In this document: positions 24,099-31,040 of the stretch, piece after piece
Layout of the letters: every line of letters begins with the position of its first letter
How positions within the stretch are numbered: the first letter of the stretch is position 1
DNA from: Reticulitermes lucifugus
Taxonomy: Eukaryota; Arthropoda; Insecta; Blattodea; Rhinotermitidae
Assembly (NCBI GenBank): GCA_026260175.1
Contig: JAKCWW010005710.1
Location: 2,292-35,351, forward strand
Direction: 5' to 3'
Length of the DNA: 33,060 nucleotides
Translations under genes and position numbers: made by a program
Notes under the pieces: generated by a model
The model's database searches: none
What the model was told of the DNA's origin: nothing
What the model saw: the letters and a program-made list of their open reading frames with translations, nothing else

Positions 24099-27000
24099 CT
24101 TTGTTGCAGTTATTGATGTTGATGTCATCAGTGTTGTCATTGTCATCATCACTGTTGTTAGCCAGGCAATTTTTAAATGAAATATGTCTTACCTTTTCTT
24201 TCCTGCAGAATTTTCTCAACAACTTCTCTGGCTTTCTTCACTTTTATTTCAGCTTCGTGTGTCAGCTGCAATATGTAACAAAGGCACAGTAATCATAGAT
24301 TCTTAAGCTATAACCTAACCTATGACATAACCATCTCTTTGCATACTAAATTGATTTCTGTGATGTCAATCATTGTTACAAACATGAATAAGGGTTTTCA
24401 CATACATCAGAGAGAAGTCACAATGGCTTCGGTATTCTTGGAGCAAATTTTAATTAAGTGTTTAAATTCCCATGGCATCCACTTCATTTCAGGGACTGAA
24501 TGTTCATGAAACCATCAATATTTCATGTCAGGATTCAAGTCTTCTGGGATGTGACACTGTGTCGCTGAGTTGGGGATTCCAAACTGTTCAAAGGAATATA
24601 ATTCTACCATCTTCAAGGACTGGGGGGGGGGCAATCGTTTTTGGACCCTCTGAGAAGAACCCCCCCAACCAGTGATAAATTCCAATCTAGAGGTCAGGTC
24701 ATGTGGAAGGGTAAAGAATACCTTCCTCTTACCCCTCCTCCCCCAAAAAAATTAAGAGCCAAACATCAGCATTGTCCAAGGTAGCAATAGTGACAAAAAT
24801 AAATAGTAATAATGAAAGAAAATGTAAATGTGATCACATACGATCTACAATTCTTACCTCATACATTTTGGTCACTTGAAATGATATTCTGCTCTCCTTA
24901 AAAAAAAGAAAGGCAAAATGTTCTTGTCCATGGCATGAAGATGACATATTGGGCGAGTAGAGGCATAGGTTTATGCTGGACAATTCACCGCTGCCTCCAA
25001 CCCTTGCAGAAGAAGGCACTATGTTATTCTGAAAGGTCGGGAACCACTAACATAGTGACTCAGTGTCACATCCCTGAGGATCTGAATCCTTAACAAATCC
25101 ACCATGGAAACTTCAAAACTTGTAGTGTTTTATATAATGCTGCATTTTACATCAGCATGTGCTTCTCAGCATTTGTGACATTTGGTGTTCTTCTCGTCCA
25201 AGAATGCAAAAACTGGCATATAATGCAAGAAAGTGATTGCTGGTTTGAAATGCACTGATGTGTTAAACATTGATGGGGTTCACAAATTATACACCAACAA
25301 AATGCAATATATTTTCACTTTATATACTTTATTCTGCAACCCCTACATATGTTTTGGACTTTATATAGCCATCTTCAGGGGGCTCACAAACTACTTTCAC
25401 CTCACATCCAATGTTTTTGTCTGCTATCACATTTAGTCCAGTTTATTATCATGTATATCACATTTATATACAATATCTATATTTAAAATATATAAAAAAA
25501 CAGAATATAAAATCCTTAAAAATCCTTATCATGTGATATACATGATAATGAACTGGACTAAATGTGATAGCAGACAAAAACATTGGATGTGAGGTGAAAG
25601 TAGTTTGTGAGCCCCCTGAAGATGGCTATATAAAGTCCAAAACATATGTAGGGGTTGCAGAATAAAGTATATAAAGTGAAAATATATTGCATTTTGTTGG
25701 TGTATAATTTGTGAATTTTAAAAGAAAGAACGGTGAAGATATTATAAAAGTTGATGGGGTTATTAAAAACTGAACTGTTTCAAGGATTTAGTGGTTTTCT
25801 ACTTATTGTTTCAGTTATGTAACAGATCGAAATACCACACAAGTTTCTTTGGGTGATGTAAGGCACTGTACTAGCGTAGTAAAAGCAATCATAGTTGAGA
25901 GATAAGTTGTTTCTTTCTTGTGTTACCTTAATTTTGTAGCGACCTTGGCCAAGCTGTCTAAGATCATTTGTTGATAAACTGTCACCATCCAAGAAAATGT
26001 ACTGAAAACAAAATAATAATATCATATAATTGAGGAAATTCTCGTTCTATTAACTTTTCTACAGATTCATGCATAAGAAAATCTGACCATCAAGATATCT
26101 GACCATGAGCATAATTCCAGTTATATGTATTTCTGGGTAGGCAATTTGCTGATTTACAAAGCATATTATTACACACTCTAAAGAATAGAAACCCCGATAT
26201 AGAGCTACTGTTTGTTCGCCGCAAATTGTAGCGTTTTATTGAGGGTGGCTGTATGTCAAAATATTGTATAATAGGAAATTTCTCTTCACAGACTTTCAGG
26301 GACCCTGAGTGAGGGTGACGCTATATCAAGGCTTAGTTGTAGTTTAAGAATCTAGTCTAGAAACTTAAATAAAATTTTACGTACCTTATGAATATCAAAA
26401 AGAATATTCAAAATATTGGTTGAACGAAAGGAGAAAGCTTTTAGACCAGAGGTGTCCAATCATCATATTGCGTTGCGAGGCCTGCGGCCACATTTTTAAA
26501 TTTCATATTTAGATACTGTAACAAGTTACGCAATAATTCAGGCGGTTATGTATACTAATTATTGTGGTTTTTACACTTGCGGCCCGCAAAACAAACCACA
26601 TTCAGTGTTGTGGTCCGTTGCCAAGAAAAGTTGGACCCCCCCCCCCAGATTTAGAGAGTGTTACATTATGTCAACTAAAACAAACACATTAAGAATAAGC
26701 GGGAATAATGTTTTGACGACTATCGGGAAAGGAACATAATAACATTACACCCTATTCTGCACTTCATATTTAAATTAATGGCACACACGTAATTATTTTC
26801 ATAATGTGAGACTTACCTCATCTGGTGGTTCATATTTTGCAGGACTGTATATTAGTTAAGGAATTTTAATTTCATATTTATTTACGTGTGTTATCCGCAT
26901 GACACTTTGAAATTGTCATGGGAATATTATTTCTGGCTGTTGTCGGTTACGTGGACAAAGAGATGCACATACAGAAACGCACACCTATTTACGCAATTTC

Positions 27001-30000
27001 AAGTTACGTAGTTTCAGACTTACACAGTTTTTTTTGTTATTATCATTTAAGTGAATTTATTTTTATAGTGAATATTTATTTTTTTATGATGATCCATAAC
27101 AATATATATATATATATATATATATACACTGTGAGAATTGACTACTCATATTCAGGGAAAACCTTCCATTTAATATTAAAACAATTAATAATGTTATATT
27201 AAAAATGTATAAGAAAATTTGCATTCAATTATATTATTATTTTTTCCCATGGCGCAACAGTCCCTAGTGGGCTAGGTCCTCCTCATTATCGAAGCTTCAA
27301 CATCACTCTCAGACACACCGCATTCGGTAGGACTCCTCTGGACGAGTGATCAGCCCGATGCAAAGACCTCTACCTGACAACACAAAACACTCACAAGAGA
27401 CAGATATCCATGCCCCCGCGAGATTCTAACCCGCAATCCCAGCAACCAAGCGGCAGCATACCAACGCCTTAGACCGAGCGGCCACCAGGATCGACAATTA
27501 TATTGTAATATTTTTATTAATTTATCTGAAACAAGAAAATTCCTATATGTGGGGTAATATTTAATTTCAGTTTGCTGTTAACATACAGCAACAGTCCATC
27601 GTAACTGTAAAGGCAAAAATAAAATTGCCTTTTATTTAATTTAGCACCATTCCCTGAAGATGGGGGGCGGAAGCAGAGCTCGACGCACTCTTGGTCTCAG
27701 TACTGGGAACATGTGAACCGTTAGCTTCACTCCCTGGCCGCTTTACCCCTAGTAAAGAGTATAGAGGGCTCAGTGGGCCGCACAACCGCTCTGGATGTCG
27801 TGAAAAGAAAAAAACTCTGCCCCTATCAGGAAAAAAATTCCTATTCCCTGGTCAATCAGGCCGTAGCCTACTGACTATATGCACTGAGCTATCCCAGCTC
27901 CTCCAATTTTACCGTGAAAAATCTACATGTCTATTAACAGTGCATGTCTTCTTAGTATGTGGTGATGACGTAGAGAAACCGGCGGTGAAAATTCATTATT
28001 ACTTACTGATTAATATTAAAGAGTTTTTAAAATGAATATATATCGAAAGTTACTTTGTAAATGGCAATCTTGCATTCGCAAGCAAGTGTTTGCGTTACGA
28101 TGTTATCATAAAACCTCCGGTCTGATCTTCTTCAGCTTTCTTACTTCTAATCACGTAAGGATACGTCGGCTCTAGAATGTGCTTCAGATTTTCTGGTATT
28201 GTTGTTGTTATACAGCGTTCAGATGCAACCACTGAAAGAAGACATTATTATATCAGTGAACTAACTTAACGTTGTGTTTTTTAATAAATACGTTCACGTG
28301 GAAATGACTCTGTACATTTTTAACAAGCAAGTTAGTGAGAAGAATCACCACTAATCGCAAAGCAAACTGAGAACTAAGCACATGCCATGCTTATTTTTGG
28401 TAGGTAAGTCTTATTTGTATATTGCCCGTACGGTGGCTACACTGACTGCCTGTCTTCGTGGTCCCCCCCCGCCCCGAGTCTTTTCAGGTTAATCCGGGAC
28501 AGGAAGCCTATGTTGAAAAAGGTCACGATGACGCCTGTGCCCCACCTTTTTTCCATTCCACTTTAAGTAAATATTTCTTCCTTCCTTTATACTTTCAGTA
28601 GCCTCTGATGTAAACATATCTTCGCTAAATAATAATAAATCGAAACTATTCCGTCACTGACAAGAAGCAGAAGCGAATTTCCTCGCATGTTATTGGCCAG
28701 TAAGGCGTAGGAGAATGAGGGACACAGGCCTACCCTTGAACTCGGATGGCTTTTACGTAAAAGGAGAATCCAGTTTTCTGTCAGTTATTTCACCTTTGAC
28801 ACGTATTTACATATTTATTCAAGTGTAATACTGACGTCTGCAATAAAAAATGCTAGAAGCTGTTTTTATAGAGTTAACAATCAACACATTTTTCTGCTTC
28901 AAGGATATTTGTAGGACACCAGTGTCTTGAGTGTTCCACTAAACTTGTATTAGTTGTAAGATGTTTGTAGGAGAATTATTTTACGCTGTTACGCATTATT
29001 AAAGAAAGTCCTTTCGTATTTAGGAATCTGTGTCACAATTAAGGGATTTAAAGGGAGCTTAAGAGGCATGTGCCTTCTCGAGCCCCGAATGCTATCCACA
29101 AATGACAAAGAGATAGAAAATGGCACTGGTAAATAAGGGGATTGATACTGTGGTCAGTGTGATGTGTCAGTTATATTACGGTTCTTGTGTATTCGAATTT
29201 GGAGGCTTATGTTCCAATTCCCAGGCCAAAAATCTAGATAGGCTATCTTTTATATTCCTGAAAACAAGTGCAGGAAAAAATACTTTAAAACCTATCATTC
29301 CTAATCAGCAAGTATTGAAAATTAACTACAAAGCTGTTTAATTTATGTAAACACACCAAAGGAAATATGCTGATAACTTGGCTCGATGACAAAAATCATG
29401 AGGACTGGTTTCGTAAATGCCTATCGATAGCCATAACTTCATGTCACAATTAGACACAAACACCCGGTAGGACTCCTCTGAAAAGTGATTAGCTCGTCGT
29501 AGATACTAAACGCAACTCAAACACAAGAGACGAAACGTGATTTCAGGCTTCCGTCGCGATGTTGATGAAATCTGTGCTCTTCTGGGATATTATGCAGCGT
29601 CGAGTGGTACTCCTTTACCGACGTTTCGGAACAACCTATCGGTCCCATCTTCAAGGGTCAAGAAATCAAGAAGACTTTGACTTCTTTACCATTGAAGATG
29701 GGATCGATACGTTGTCCCGAAACGTTGGTAAAGGATTACCACTCGACGCTGCATAATATCCCAGAAGAACGCAGGTCCCACAAGAGACGAACATCCATGC
29801 CCTAAGCGGGATTAGAACCCGCAATGCCATCAATCGGGCGGCTGCAGACCTACGCCTGAGACCGCATGGCCACCGGGATCGGCCTAAAACTGTAATACCT
29901 TTTATCATATACCTAACTGGGCAGGGGGCACGAGGTGGCGCAGTTGGTTGAGGCACTGCGCTACGAGCCGATGGTGTCATTGAAATTTTTCATTGACATA

Positions 30001-30617
30001 ATTATTTTGGTCGCACTATGGCCCTGGGGTCGACTCAGCCTCAAACAGAAATGAGTGCCAGGAATATTTTCTGGGGGGGTAAAGGCGGTCGGTGCGTAGG
30101 GCTGACAACCTTCATGTCATGCCGATTGTCTAGAAATCTGAGCGCCTCAACCTCCTGTCCAGCCCTGTAATGGGATTGCTTTACCTAACTGGGCAGGATT
30201 TAATCAGCACCTACAGCAATGATAGTTTTCTTGCCAGACTGGCAATTGGTTTTCAGAAAAATCTGCGACATCCCAAGGAAGTTCTAGTGTTTTCTTTTAG
30301 AGTAGACCCATGCAGTGACGTTTATTCACTACGTACGTTTATTCAAGAATGTTGATGATATATCCCCTGTTCTCGACTTTCCACATTACAACGTAAATAT
30401 GTTGTCTTAATAAGCAGTTTCGCTTACCGACTGTCACAAAGTCGTTATCATCAAGCACGTCTCTGATATGGTCATCAGGATCCAGGATAACCCCACCACG
30501 TGTCTTTCTCACCTCCTGTACTTTCTCTCTCTCCCTGTTCTGGTTGGTGCTCTCGTCTTGTTTCTGCTGCTTGCTGTATCTGCGGACAGACTCTTCCCCA
30601 AGCCACTGCACTGTCAT
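11495..30617 (-). CDS. HAL: histidine ammonia-lyase (spliced, 15 coding exons)
   Basis: HAL removes ammonia from L-histidine to give trans-urocanate, the first committed step of histidine catabolism; it is a cytosolic homotetramer. The minus-strand exons below join in phase to 2004 nt, encoding 667 residues plus TAA; human HAL is of similar length (about 657). The catalytic electrophile MIO forms from Ala258-Ser259-Gly260 (GASGDLAPL). Other family active-site motifs are [10 protein letters not shown] (Tyr169), INGTQ (Asn312), [13 protein letters not shown] (Tyr400, Arg403), GNFHGE (Phe449) and STSAGTEDH (Glu534). Identity to vertebrate HAL is high through exons 4-14. The N-terminal region has a long charged linker (about residues 16-40) before the conserved GGVILDPDD motif. 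Introns hold SINEs, LINE tails, MITEs and fold-back elements, but no exon is broken. Coordinates include introns. The start at 30617 may be an internal Met (see exon 1). Confidence 0.97.
12022..12084 (+). pseudogene. non-LTR retrotransposon ORF2 tail fragment
   Basis: The frame from 12022 reads [20 protein letters not shown] then a stop. I recognise this as the W-x-x-L-x-N-E-E-L-x-x-L-Y segment near the C-terminus of arthropod LINE reverse transcriptase proteins. It lies in HAL intron 14 on the opposite strand. Only about 21 codons are clear; the sequence after 12084 is too decayed to assign. Confidence 0.5.
13118..13485. repeat. 51-bp pyrimidine-rich minisatellite
   Basis: Six to seven diverged copies of a 51-53 bp unit start at about 13118, 13173, 13225, 13276, 13327, 13379 and 13432. 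The unit begins TCACCCTACTAAACTTC. Since 51 is a multiple of three, open frames run through it on the plus strand (for example 13239-13592), but their composition is just the repeat. It lies in HAL intron 14. Confidence 0.75.
13617..13731 (+). repeat. single-arm module of the 29.5-kb fold-back family
   Basis: The order ACCCTGAAGATGGAGA, GGTA...TTACCA, ATATCCCAG, GAGAACCTCA occurs here with the same spacing as at 16301-16414. The first part (to ATATCCCAG) is also collinear with the right arm of the fold-back at 29692-29765. It follows the pyrimidine-rich minisatellite. It holds a degenerate hammerhead-like core (CTGAAGA at 13620, AAAAC, then GGT pairing with ACC). Confidence 0.6.
13766..13896 (-). 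CDS. HAL: HAL exon 14 (residues 550-593)
   Basis: The exon encodes [20 protein letters not shown] then [14 protein letters not shown] and YNVVRSVV, the C-terminal shielding-domain helices. The acceptor is CTGTTTGAG|G and the donor TCAG|GTGAGG, phase 2. A fold-back-related repeat module ends only about 35 bp beyond this donor. Confidence 0.96.
13897..15393 (-). other. HAL intron 13, nothing recognised
   Basis: An intron of about 1.5 kb with ordinary AT-rich sequence. No repeat or coding fragment was identified. Confidence 0.5.
15394..15506 (-). CDS. HAL: HAL exon 13 ([13 protein letters not shown])
   Basis: The exon encodes [20 protein letters not shown] then [18 protein letters not shown]. 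Glu534 in the TEDHVSMG motif corresponds to the catalytic Glu (Glu414 in Pseudomonas HAL). The acceptor is ATTTTTAG and the donor CAG|GTAAGT, phase 0 out. Confidence 0.97.
16301..16414 (+). repeat. second single-arm fold-back module
   Basis: Collinear with 13617-13731: ACCCTGAAGATGGAGA at 16301, ATATCCCAG 66 bp on, GAGAACCTCA a further 38 bp on (13.6-kb copy: 67 and 38). The sequence upstream is also pyrimidine-rich. The hairpin half of the hammerhead-like core is lost here. It lies in HAL intron 12. Confidence 0.6.
16511..16783 (-). mobile_element. tRNA-derived SINE in HAL intron 12
   Basis: Read on the minus strand from 16783, GGAGAGCTCAGCTGGTA is a clear tRNA A-box region. About 50 nt on, ATGGTTCACTTCCCAT is a decayed B box. 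The body continues to about 16511, where GCACAAGAACGACCTTGCAT ends the similarity. It is in the same orientation as HAL. Confidence 0.7.
16913..16999 (-). CDS. HAL: HAL exon 12 (residues 483-512)
   Basis: The 87-nt exon encodes [20 protein letters not shown] then LAHCTAAAL, matching the vertebrate [18 protein letters not shown] block. The acceptor is CTTTAACAG and the donor CTGG|GTACGT. Phases agree with both neighbours. Confidence 0.96.
17212..17356 (-). CDS. HAL: HAL exon 11 (GNFHGE exon)
   Basis: The exon encodes [20 protein letters not shown] then [14 protein letters not shown] and [11 protein letters not shown]. The [10 protein letters not shown] block with Phe449 is diagnostic of histidases. 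The acceptor used is GTAAG|ATT, chosen because it restores the family TDNPMVF-like junction. The donor is CCTG|GTAAGT. Confidence 0.95.
18318..18457 (-). CDS. HAL: HAL exon 10 ([13 protein letters not shown])
   Basis: The exon begins AA, completing Glu388, then encodes [20 protein letters not shown] and [11 protein letters not shown]..., ending SGTDNP. Tyr400 and Arg403 correspond to the conserved catalytic Tyr and Arg. The acceptor is TTTTTACACCAG. The donor is CCT|GTATCC, which is weak at +3 to +6 but the only one giving the family TDNP-IVF junction. Confidence 0.96.
18609..18876. mobile_element. fold-back element with microsatellite loop
   Basis: Two roughly 105-bp arms (about 18609-18712 and 18769-18876) are inverted repeats of each other with some substitutions. 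They are separated by (CTA)n(TAA)n. The outer edges read CAATTACCATCAACACAACT and its complement with one or two changes. No convincing target-site duplication was found. It lies in HAL intron 9. Each arm carries the hammerhead-like motif, intact on the minus strand of the left arm (18699-18661). Confidence 0.85.
18714..18767. repeat. (CTA)n(TAA)n microsatellite
   Basis: About eleven CTA units followed by about seven TAA units form the spacer of the fold-back element. Confidence 0.95.
19281..19572 (-). CDS. HAL: HAL exon 9 (residues 291-388)
   Basis: This is the largest exon, 292 nt. It encodes [20 protein letters not shown] then [11 protein letters not shown], and continues to [15 protein letters not shown] and IRPHKGQI. 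Asn312 of INGTQ is the conserved substrate-contact Asn. The acceptor is TTTCATTAG and the donor GCAG|GTAAAA, phase 1 out. Confidence 0.98.
19602..19911 (+). pseudogene. non-LTR retrotransposon ORF2 C-terminal remnant
   Basis: Translation in shifting plus-strand frames gives [16 protein letters not shown], then [35 protein letters not shown] and [11 protein letters not shown] with [19 protein letters not shown] recognise this order as the C-terminal end of a LINE reverse-transcriptase protein common in insect genomes. At least two frameshifts and several stops make it dead. It sits in HAL intron 8, opposite in strand to HAL. Confidence 0.75.
19912..21568 (-). other. HAL intron 8 remainder, nothing recognised
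   Basis: AT-rich intronic sequence. No exon-like coding or repeat structure was recognised; the phases of exons 8 and 9 join directly. Confidence 0.5.
21569..21708 (-). CDS. HAL: HAL exon 8 (MIO active-site exon)
   Basis: The exon encodes [20 protein letters not shown] and continues to [20 protein letters not shown]. The Ala258-Ser259-Gly260 codons at 21667-21659 give the self-cyclising triad that forms the MIO electrophile. The acceptor is TGTATTTCAG and the donor GAT|GTAAGA, phase 0 out. Confidence 0.98.
22126..22289 (-). CDS. HAL: HAL exon 7 (residues 189-244)
   Basis: The exon encodes [20 protein letters not shown] and continues to [18 protein letters not shown], the central helices of the lyase fold. 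The acceptor TTTCTGAGCAG|G completes Glu189 from exon 6. The donor is CATG|GTAAGC. The open frame continues upstream past the acceptor, but only this acceptor joins exon 6 in frame. Confidence 0.96.
22983..23049 (-). CDS. HAL: HAL exon 6 ([10 protein letters not shown] loop)
   Basis: The 67-nt exon encodes [20 protein letters not shown], then KL. Tyr169 corresponds to the catalytic base Tyr in the N-terminal loop of MIO enzymes (Tyr53 in Pseudomonas HAL numbering). The acceptor is TTCCCCACAG and the donor CTAGA|GTATGT. Joining to exon 7 restores [13 protein letters not shown]. Confidence 0.95.
23261..23715. mobile_element. Tigger/pogo-like MITE (455 bp)
   Basis: The left end is CAGTAGAGGTCTGAATATT. 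The right end read inward is CAGTAGAGTCCCGATTATCC, the familiar Tigger-type terminus. A second inverted block (CTTTATCCAACAT and GTTGGATAATGCC) lies farther in. The right flank is TA and the left CA, consistent with a TA duplication with one change. No transposase remains. It lies in HAL intron 5. Confidence 0.65.
24046..24098. repeat. (TAA)n microsatellite
   Basis: A 53-bp run of TAA/AAT units lies in HAL intron 5, about 95 bp from exon 5. Confidence 0.95.
24193..24265 (-). CDS. HAL: HAL exon 5 (residues 143-167)
   Basis: The exon encodes [20 protein letters not shown] then QERK, the helix before the substrate-binding loop. The acceptor is TATTGCAG and the donor AAAG|GTAAGA, phase 1 out. 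It lies just right of a (TAA)n run in the intron. Confidence 0.93.
25281..25750. mobile_element. near-perfect fold-back insertion with 11-bp TSD
   Basis: The arms 25281-25463 and 25531-25713 are inverted repeats of 183 bp with one mismatch that I can see. They enclose a 67-bp AT-rich spacer. The whole, with a roughly 37-nt unpaired A-rich tail (25714-25750), is flanked by the direct repeat TTGATGGGGTT at 25270-25280 and 25751-25761. That is a target-site duplication of retroelement type. It lies in HAL intron 4. The near identity of the arms points to recent insertion or to arm homogenisation. Confidence 0.92.
25927..26001 (-). CDS. HAL: HAL exon 4 (residues 118-142)
   Basis: The exon encodes [20 protein letters not shown] then RYKIK, matching the family Y-I-x-L-D-G-D start of the lyase fold. 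The acceptor is TTTTCAG and the donor AAG|GTAACA. It is phase 0 at both ends, 75 nt. Confidence 0.95.
26187..26337. mobile_element. possible short Tigger-type MITE
   Basis: AACCCCGATATAGAG near 26190 and the complement of GCCTTGATATAGCG near 26335 resemble inverted Tigger-type ends about 145 bp apart. Flanks and exact ends are unclear. Confidence 0.3.
26447..26648. mobile_element. hAT-type MITE (202 bp)
   Basis: The left end CAGAGGTGTCCAATC faces the right end, read inward as CTG, a G run, then TCCAACTTTTC. Flanking octamers TTTTAGAC (26439-26446) and ATTTAGAG (26649-26656) agree at 6 of 8 positions. The interior has GCGGCC-rich subterminal blocks as in other hAT MITEs. A run of 13 C at the right end may reflect slippage. 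Confidence 0.65.
26817..26844 (-). CDS. HAL: HAL exon 3, 28-nt microexon
   Basis: The exon encodes the end of Ser108 then PAKYEPPDE, leading into exon 4 (YIFLDGD); vertebrate HAL has KYREPEK at this place. The acceptor is ATATACAG and the donor GAG|GTAAGT, a near-consensus site. Phase 2 in and phase 0 out match both neighbours. It is too short for any ORF caller. Confidence 0.85.
27102..27126. repeat. (TA)n microsatellite
   Basis: A simple TA dinucleotide run of about 12 units lies in HAL intron 2. Confidence 0.95.
27236..27494 (-). mobile_element. tRNA-derived SINE, full copy with TSD
   Basis: On the minus strand, from 27493, the head contains GCCGCTCGGTCTAAGGCG (A box) and GCGGGTTAGAATCTCGCG (B box). 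The body ends in an A-rich tail (T-rich on plus at 27236-27245). Direct repeats CAATTATATT at 27226-27235 and 27495-27504 are the target-site duplication. Related copies lie at 32.6-32.85 kb and, split, at 29.46-29.88 kb. Confidence 0.88.
27640..27912 (-). mobile_element. probable tRNA-derived SINE
   Basis: On the minus strand, GGGATAGCTCAGTGCATATAG near 27895 is a good A-box region. It is followed by GGCTACGGCCTGATTGACCAG and a decayed B-box area. The downstream body is GC-rich and ends near CCCTGAAGATGG at 27652. Ends and duplication were not resolved. Confidence 0.5.
28099..28231 (-). CDS. HAL: HAL exon 2 (residues 64-108)
   Basis: The acceptor CTTTCAG precedes 28231. The exon encodes [19 protein letters not shown] and continues to GGFMIT. 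This is the poorly conserved part between the N-terminal domain and the catalytic body. It ends TC|GTAACG (phase 2), the only donor that joins exon 3 in frame. A stronger-looking donor (GAA|GTAAGA) at 28145/28144 would shift the frame. Confidence 0.8.
28240..29459 (-). other. HAL intron 1 part, nothing recognised
   Basis: Intronic sequence richer in CpG than the left of the window, with no recognised exon or repeat. Confidence 0.45.
29460..29883 (-). mobile_element. SINE copy split by a later insertion
   Basis: 29779-29883 and 29460-29534 together match the SINE at 27.2-27.5 kb: the tRNA head with GCGGGTTCTAATCCCGC, then the CACAAGAGACG segment, then GGTAGGACTCCTCTG on the plus strand. The copy is interrupted at CACAAGAGACGAA, which is duplicated. 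The far body end is truncated. Confidence 0.8.
29535..29778. mobile_element. fold-back insertion nested in SINE, 13-bp TSD
   Basis: The insertion is 244 bp, flanked by the direct repeat CACAAGAGACGAA (29522-29534 and 29779-29791), which interrupts a SINE. The arms 29571-29654 and 29692-29774 are inverted repeats of about 90% identity. A roughly 36-nt unpaired tail lies at the left (29535-29570). Both arms carry a hammerhead-like motif (TTGAAGA, hairpin, GAAAC, GTT or GTC, then GGTAAAG). It lies in HAL intron 1. Confidence 0.9.
29926..30170 (+). mobile_element. tRNA-derived SINE in HAL intron 1
   Basis: GGTGGCGCAGTTGGTTGAGG at 29935 is a clear A-box region, and GGGGTCGACTCAGCC near 30027 a B-box-like block. 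The body AATGAGTGCCAGGAATATTT, then GGTCGGTGCGTAGGGCTGAC and TCTGAGCGCCTCAACCTCC, is typical of a widespread insect SINE type. It is opposite in strand to HAL. Confidence 0.75.
30428..30617 (-). CDS. HAL: HAL exon 1 (residues 1-64)
   Basis: This exon encodes [14 protein letters not shown], matching the family TVGWLGREAVRRY segment. A Gln/Glu/Arg-rich linker and the conserved [18 protein letters not shown] region follow. The donor is CG|GTAAGC (phase 1, codon for Val64). A plausible acceptor (GTTCCAG) ends at 30623. If it is used, the exon starts at 30622 and an unseen upstream exon would supply about 15-25 residues, as in vertebrate HAL. I chose 30617 because it is the only in-frame Met before that acceptor. 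Confidence 0.85.
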
Positions 30618-30629
30618 TTCTCCTGGAAC

Positions 30630-31040
30630 ACGTTATGACAAAACATTTCTAAGTGACATAATTAAACAAGAGACGCAATTTACGTATAACGTAACATGAG
30701 GCGCGTTCGCGCAACCATTGTTGCCGTGGAAAATCAATAAGAATTACTTATTACGGGTGTGTATCTGTATTCTTGCCGTAGTTATGCAGCATACAAAGCG
30801 CATGCTAAGCGCATGCGCCGTATTATATTGTCATCTGTGGCCTATCTGGATGTACCGTATTTTTCCACATTATCTCATAAACGGTACGATTTTCAGGCAA
30901 AAATTTGCTGAATATAAAATGTGTGTTTTGATTTCCTCTACAACTTTTTTCCGAAACATTTCTCATCCTAAGAAGAATTCGGCAAGATACTGCCAGAAAC
31001 GTACGTACGTCTTCATGTAAAGTATCCGTTGTTCTTGTGA
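30630..31040. other. CpG-rich region upstream of HAL exon 1
   Basis: About 25 CpG occur in some 420 bp, against about 2 in the first 420 bp of the window. Runs such as GAGGCGCGTTCGCGC and GCGCATGCGCCG stand out. It lies 5' of the first recognised HAL exon and could include the promoter and a 5' UTR exon. No core promoter element was identified. Confidence 0.45.

Noticed and set aside
23989-24222. Minus-strand ORF with a poly-Tyr run
   Set aside because: Translation of the (TAA)n microsatellite read on the opposite strand.
24570-25049. Possible hAT element with TTGGGGATTCC and the complement of AGTGGTTCCCGACC at its ends
   Set aside because: Ends match at only about 12 of 19 positions and the flanking octamers do not agree.
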